From contig NZ_JAMGSL010000005.1 in assembly GCF_025195125.1 (NCBI RefSeq), positions 434,001 through 498,000 on the forward strand: a DNA stretch of 64,000 nucleotides, given 5' to 3'. Under the pieces are notes generated by a model. That model saw only the letters and a list, made by a program, of their open reading frames with translations, ran no database searches and had not been told where the DNA came from. Position numbers and translations under genes: made by a program. This document shows, in pieces, positions 61,989 to 64,000 of this stretch (within the stretch, counting starts at the first letter, position 1; each line of letters starts with the position of its first letter). The stretch comes from Streptomyces sp. Je 1-79. Lineage in GTDB: Bacteria > Actinomycetota > Actinomycetes > Streptomycetales > Streptomycetaceae.

Positions 61989-62948
61989 GTGCCCACTTCG
62001 GGACCCTCCCGTACCGCCGCCGAGATCGCCTCCCAGCCCGACTCCTGGCGCAAGGCCGCCGAGACCCTGCCCCAGCACCGCGCGGCGCTCCCGGTGCGCG
62101 GCGAGCGCGTCGCCGTCGTCGGCTGCGGCACCTCGTGGTTCATCGCCCAGGCCTACGCCCAGCTCCGGGAGAGCGGCGGTCACGGCGAGACCGACGCCTT
62201 CGCCGCCTCCGAGTTCCCGCTCGGCCGCCGCTACGACCGGATCCTGGCGATCACCCGCTCCGGCACCACGACCGAGGTGCTCGACCTGCTCCGCCGGGTC
62301 AAGGGGACCGTCGCCACCGGCGCCCTCACCGCCGACCCCGCGACCCCCGTCATGACGGCCGCCGACGCCGTGGCCGTCCTCGACTTCGCCGACGAGGAGT
62401 CGGTGGTCCAGACCCGCTTCGCCACCACCGCCCTCGCCCTGCTCCGCGCGCACCTGGAGGACGAGGACGCCCTGCCGCCGGGCGTGCGTACCGTCGAGCG
62501 GGCGGCCAAGGACGCCGAGCGCGCCGTCGCCGAACCCCTCGCCGCCGAGATCACGGGCGCCGAGCAGTACACCTTCCTCGGCACCGGCTGGACCTACGGC
62601 CTCGCCCTCGAAGCGGGCCTGAAGATGCGCGAGGCCGCGGGCGCCTGGACCGAGGCCTACCCGGCCATGGAGTACCGGCACGGACCCATCAGCATCACCG
62701 CACCCGGCCGCGTCGCCTGGTCGTTCGGCCCCGTGCCCGCCGGCCTCGCCGACGACGTGGCCCGTGTCGGCGGCACCCTCGTCGCGGAGTCGGGCGAGGC
62801 CGAGGCGGAGCTCGACCCGATGGCCGACCTCGTCCGCGCCCAGCGGCTCGCCGTCCTGCTCGCCGAGGCCCAGGGACAGAACCCGGACCGGCCGCGCAAC
62901 CTCACCCGGTCCGTGGTCCTCACCACCGGCGGGACGGAGGAGAGCTGA
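61989..62948 (+). CDS. SIS-domain sugar-phosphate isomerase/deaminase (AgaS/GlmS-like)
   Basis: A 319-residue protein with two SIS domains as in GlmS or AgaS: VAVVGCGTSWFIAQAYAQL, ITRSGTTTEVLDLL, then FLGTGWTYGLALEAGLKMREAAG with AYPAMEYRHGP. It lacks the glutaminase domain, so it is more likely an amino-sugar-phosphate deaminase/isomerase than a synthase. GTG 61989 is chosen because AAGGAG lies six bases upstream; the ATG at 61968 has no ribosome site and directly abuts the operator. It overlaps the aldolase gene by one base. Confidence 0.87.
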   Translation: MPTSGPSRTAAEIASQPDSWRKAAETLPQHRAALPVRGERVAVVGCGTSWFIAQAYAQLRESGGHGETDAFAASEFPLGRRYDRILAITRSGTTTEVLDLLRRVKGTVATGALTADPATPVMTAADAVAVLDFADEESVVQTRFATTALALLRAHLEDEDALPPGVRTVERAAKDAERAVAEPLAAEITGAEQYTFLGTGWTYGLALEAGLKMREAAGAWTEAYPAMEYRHGPISITAPGRVAWSFGPVPAGLADDVARVGGTLVAESGEAEAELDPMADLVRAQRLAVLLAEAQGQNPDRPRNLTRSVVLTTGGTEES

Positions 62949-63802
62949 TGCCGCTCACCAGCACCGGCGAGATCGTCGTCGAGGCCCGCGAACGGAACGC
63001 CGGCGCCGGGGCGTTCAACGTGATCCAGATCGAGCACGCGCAGGCCATCGTCGCGGGCGCCGAGGCCGCGGGCCGTCCCGTGATCCTCCAGATCAGCGAG
63101 AACACCGCCCGCTACCACGGCTCCCTGGAGCCCATCGGCCTCGCGACCCTGGCCATCGCGCGCCGCGCGGCCGTCCCGGTCGCGGTCCACCTCGACCACG
63201 CCGAGTCGACCGAACTCGTCCGCGAGGCGGTCGCCCTCGGCTTCGGCTCCGTCATGTTCGACGCCTCGACCCTCCCGTACGAGGAGAACGTCGCCGCCAC
63301 CCGCGAGATGACCGCCCACTGCCACGGCGAGGGCGTCTGGGTGGAGGCCGAACTCGGCGAGGTGGGCGGCAAGGACGGTGCCCACGCCCCCGGCGTGCGC
63401 ACCGACCCGGACGAGGCACGCGCGTTCGTCGCCGCCACCGGGGTCGACGCCCTCGCCGTCGCCGTCGGCAGCTCCCACGCGATGCTCACCCGGGACGCCG
63501 TCCTCGACCTCGACCTCGTGTCGCGGCTGCGGGAGGCCGTGGACGTACCCCTCGTCCTGCACGGCTCGTCGGGCGTCGGGGACGTGGACCTCGGCCGCGC
63601 CGTCGGCGCGGGGATGACCAAGGTGAACGTCGCCACACACCTCAACAAGGCCTTCACCGGCGCCGTACGGACCCACCTGGGGGAGAACGCCTCGACCGTC
63701 GACCCCCGCCGCTACCTCGGCCCGGCCCGTACGGCCGTCGCGGAGGCGGTGACCCACCTGCTCCACGTGCTCGCGGCCGAGGCACCCCTCGTGCGCACCT
63801 GA
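62948..63802 (+). CDS. Class II fructose/tagatose-bisphosphate aldolase
   Basis: A 284-residue class II aldolase of the GatY/KbaY/FbaA type. Zinc ligands are seen in VHLDHAES (His near 83), HGSSGV and the acidic/His segment EAELGEVGG; AFNVIQIEHAQAIV and KVNVATHLNKAF are further family blocks. It splits a ketose bisphosphate to DHAP and glyceraldehyde 3-phosphate. Beside an AgaS-like SIS protein and DeoR regulator, a tagatose-bisphosphate (N-acetylgalactosamine/galactitol) role is more likely than glycolysis. No PTS or kinase gene lies in the window. Confidence 0.88.
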   Translation: MPLTSTGEIVVEARERNAGAGAFNVIQIEHAQAIVAGAEAAGRPVILQISENTARYHGSLEPIGLATLAIARRAAVPVAVHLDHAESTELVREAVALGFGSVMFDASTLPYEENVAATREMTAHCHGEGVWVEAELGEVGGKDGAHAPGVRTDPDEARAFVAATGVDALAVAVGSSHAMLTRDAVLDLDLVSRLREAVDVPLVLHGSSGVGDVDLGRAVGAGMTKVNVATHLNKAFTGAVRTHLGENASTVDPRRYLGPARTAVAEAVTHLLHVLAAEAPLVRT

Positions 63803-63813
63803 GCGACGCGCAC

Positions 63814-64000
63814 CTACTCGCTCTCCTCCGCGTCCTCGCACGTGACGCGGTCGCGCGGGGTGTAGTGCGTACGGAAGGTCTCCCGGCCGACCTCCGCCCC
63901 GCCGTCGCGGAACACCCGGTCCACGGTGATGTCGAAGCCCTCCAGCGGAGGCTGCGGCTCGCACCTGGGACCGGTGCCCGTCCGCTCGGCGGGCTCGGTC
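63814..64000 (-). CDS. C-terminal end of a possible VanW-family protein (truncated by window)
   Basis: Only the last 61 residues are visible. They read GFDITVDRVFRDGGAEVGRE followed by TFRTHYTPRDRVTC and an acidic tail ending EESE. The pattern (beta-strand, D/G-G, then R-T-x-Y-x-P-x-D-x-V) is like the end of VanW/G5-type cell-wall proteins of actinomycetes. With so little sequence the identification is tentative. The stop is 11 bases from the aldolase stop, tail to tail. Confidence 0.5.
   Translation of the reverse strand, partial: TEPAERTGTGPRCEPQPPLEGFDITVDRVFRDGGAEVGRETFRTHYTPRDRVTCEDAEESE

Overview
The window reads as chromosomal DNA of a Streptomyces-type actinomycete: very high G+C with strong third-position GC bias, GTG/TTG starts, GGAGG-type ribosome sites, frequent 4-base start/stop overlaps, and families typical of the genus (PucR regulator, DUF1269/DUF1345-like membrane proteins, Ser/Thr kinase, DyP-encapsulin pair, sigma-B-like promoters). 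No tRNA, rRNA, insertion sequence, prophage or CRISPR array was seen. Both ends cut genes: a Rieske oxygenase on the left and a possible VanW-like protein on the right.

Left part (1-9104). A co-directional minus-strand run codes for a small membrane protein, a cyclase-family hydrolase, a GMC oxidoreductase, an SDR dehydrogenase, cytochrome bd oxidase (cydA, cydB) and the truncated Rieske protein. A secreted serine hydrolase lies divergently.

Molybdenum region (9537-23697). A nitrate reductase fused to a CysJ-like flavoprotein faces a minus-strand block holding a fused molybdate permease-ATPase (modBC), modA, a HTH-TOBE molybdate-sensor-like protein, a sulfite-oxidase-like Moco protein and a xanthine-dehydrogenase-like enzyme (2Fe-2S plus Moco subunit, FAD subunit). 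A PucR-type regulator is divergent from the dehydrogenase and a second HTH-TOBE paralogue follows. A further molybdoenzyme (FdhF/YdeP type) lies at 43747-46065.

Catabolic region (25924-38316). A MarR regulator and an MFS transporter are divergent from an eleven-gene, tightly packed operon: aldehyde dehydrogenase, type I extradiol dioxygenase, aspartate-dehydrogenase-like protein, alpha/beta hydrolase, cupin, two SDRs, ThDP enzyme, flavin/2Fe-2S reductase, small HTH-like protein, Rieske oxygenase. Together they resemble a ring-hydroxylation and ring-cleavage pathway whose substrate cannot be read from the sequence. A 12-bp palindrome repeated every 15 bp (three units by the transporter, two by the operon) is the probable MarR operator.

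Right part (38426-64000). This holds a DUF1269-like protein and a release-factor-like stress protein; a nucleotidyltransferase, BON-like and phosphoesterase triplet behind a sigma-B-like promoter; the YdeP-like enzyme, then DyP peroxidase with a C-terminal cargo peptide and its encapsulin shell; GreA-like factor; cold-shock protein with a structured leader, then a DEAD-box helicase; an MBL hydrolase; a 1227-residue repeat protein; a membrane Ser/Thr kinase with a small membrane partner; Tat-exported phospholipase C; and a DeoR-SIS-class II aldolase amino-sugar/tagatose-like locus with a four-hexamer operator.
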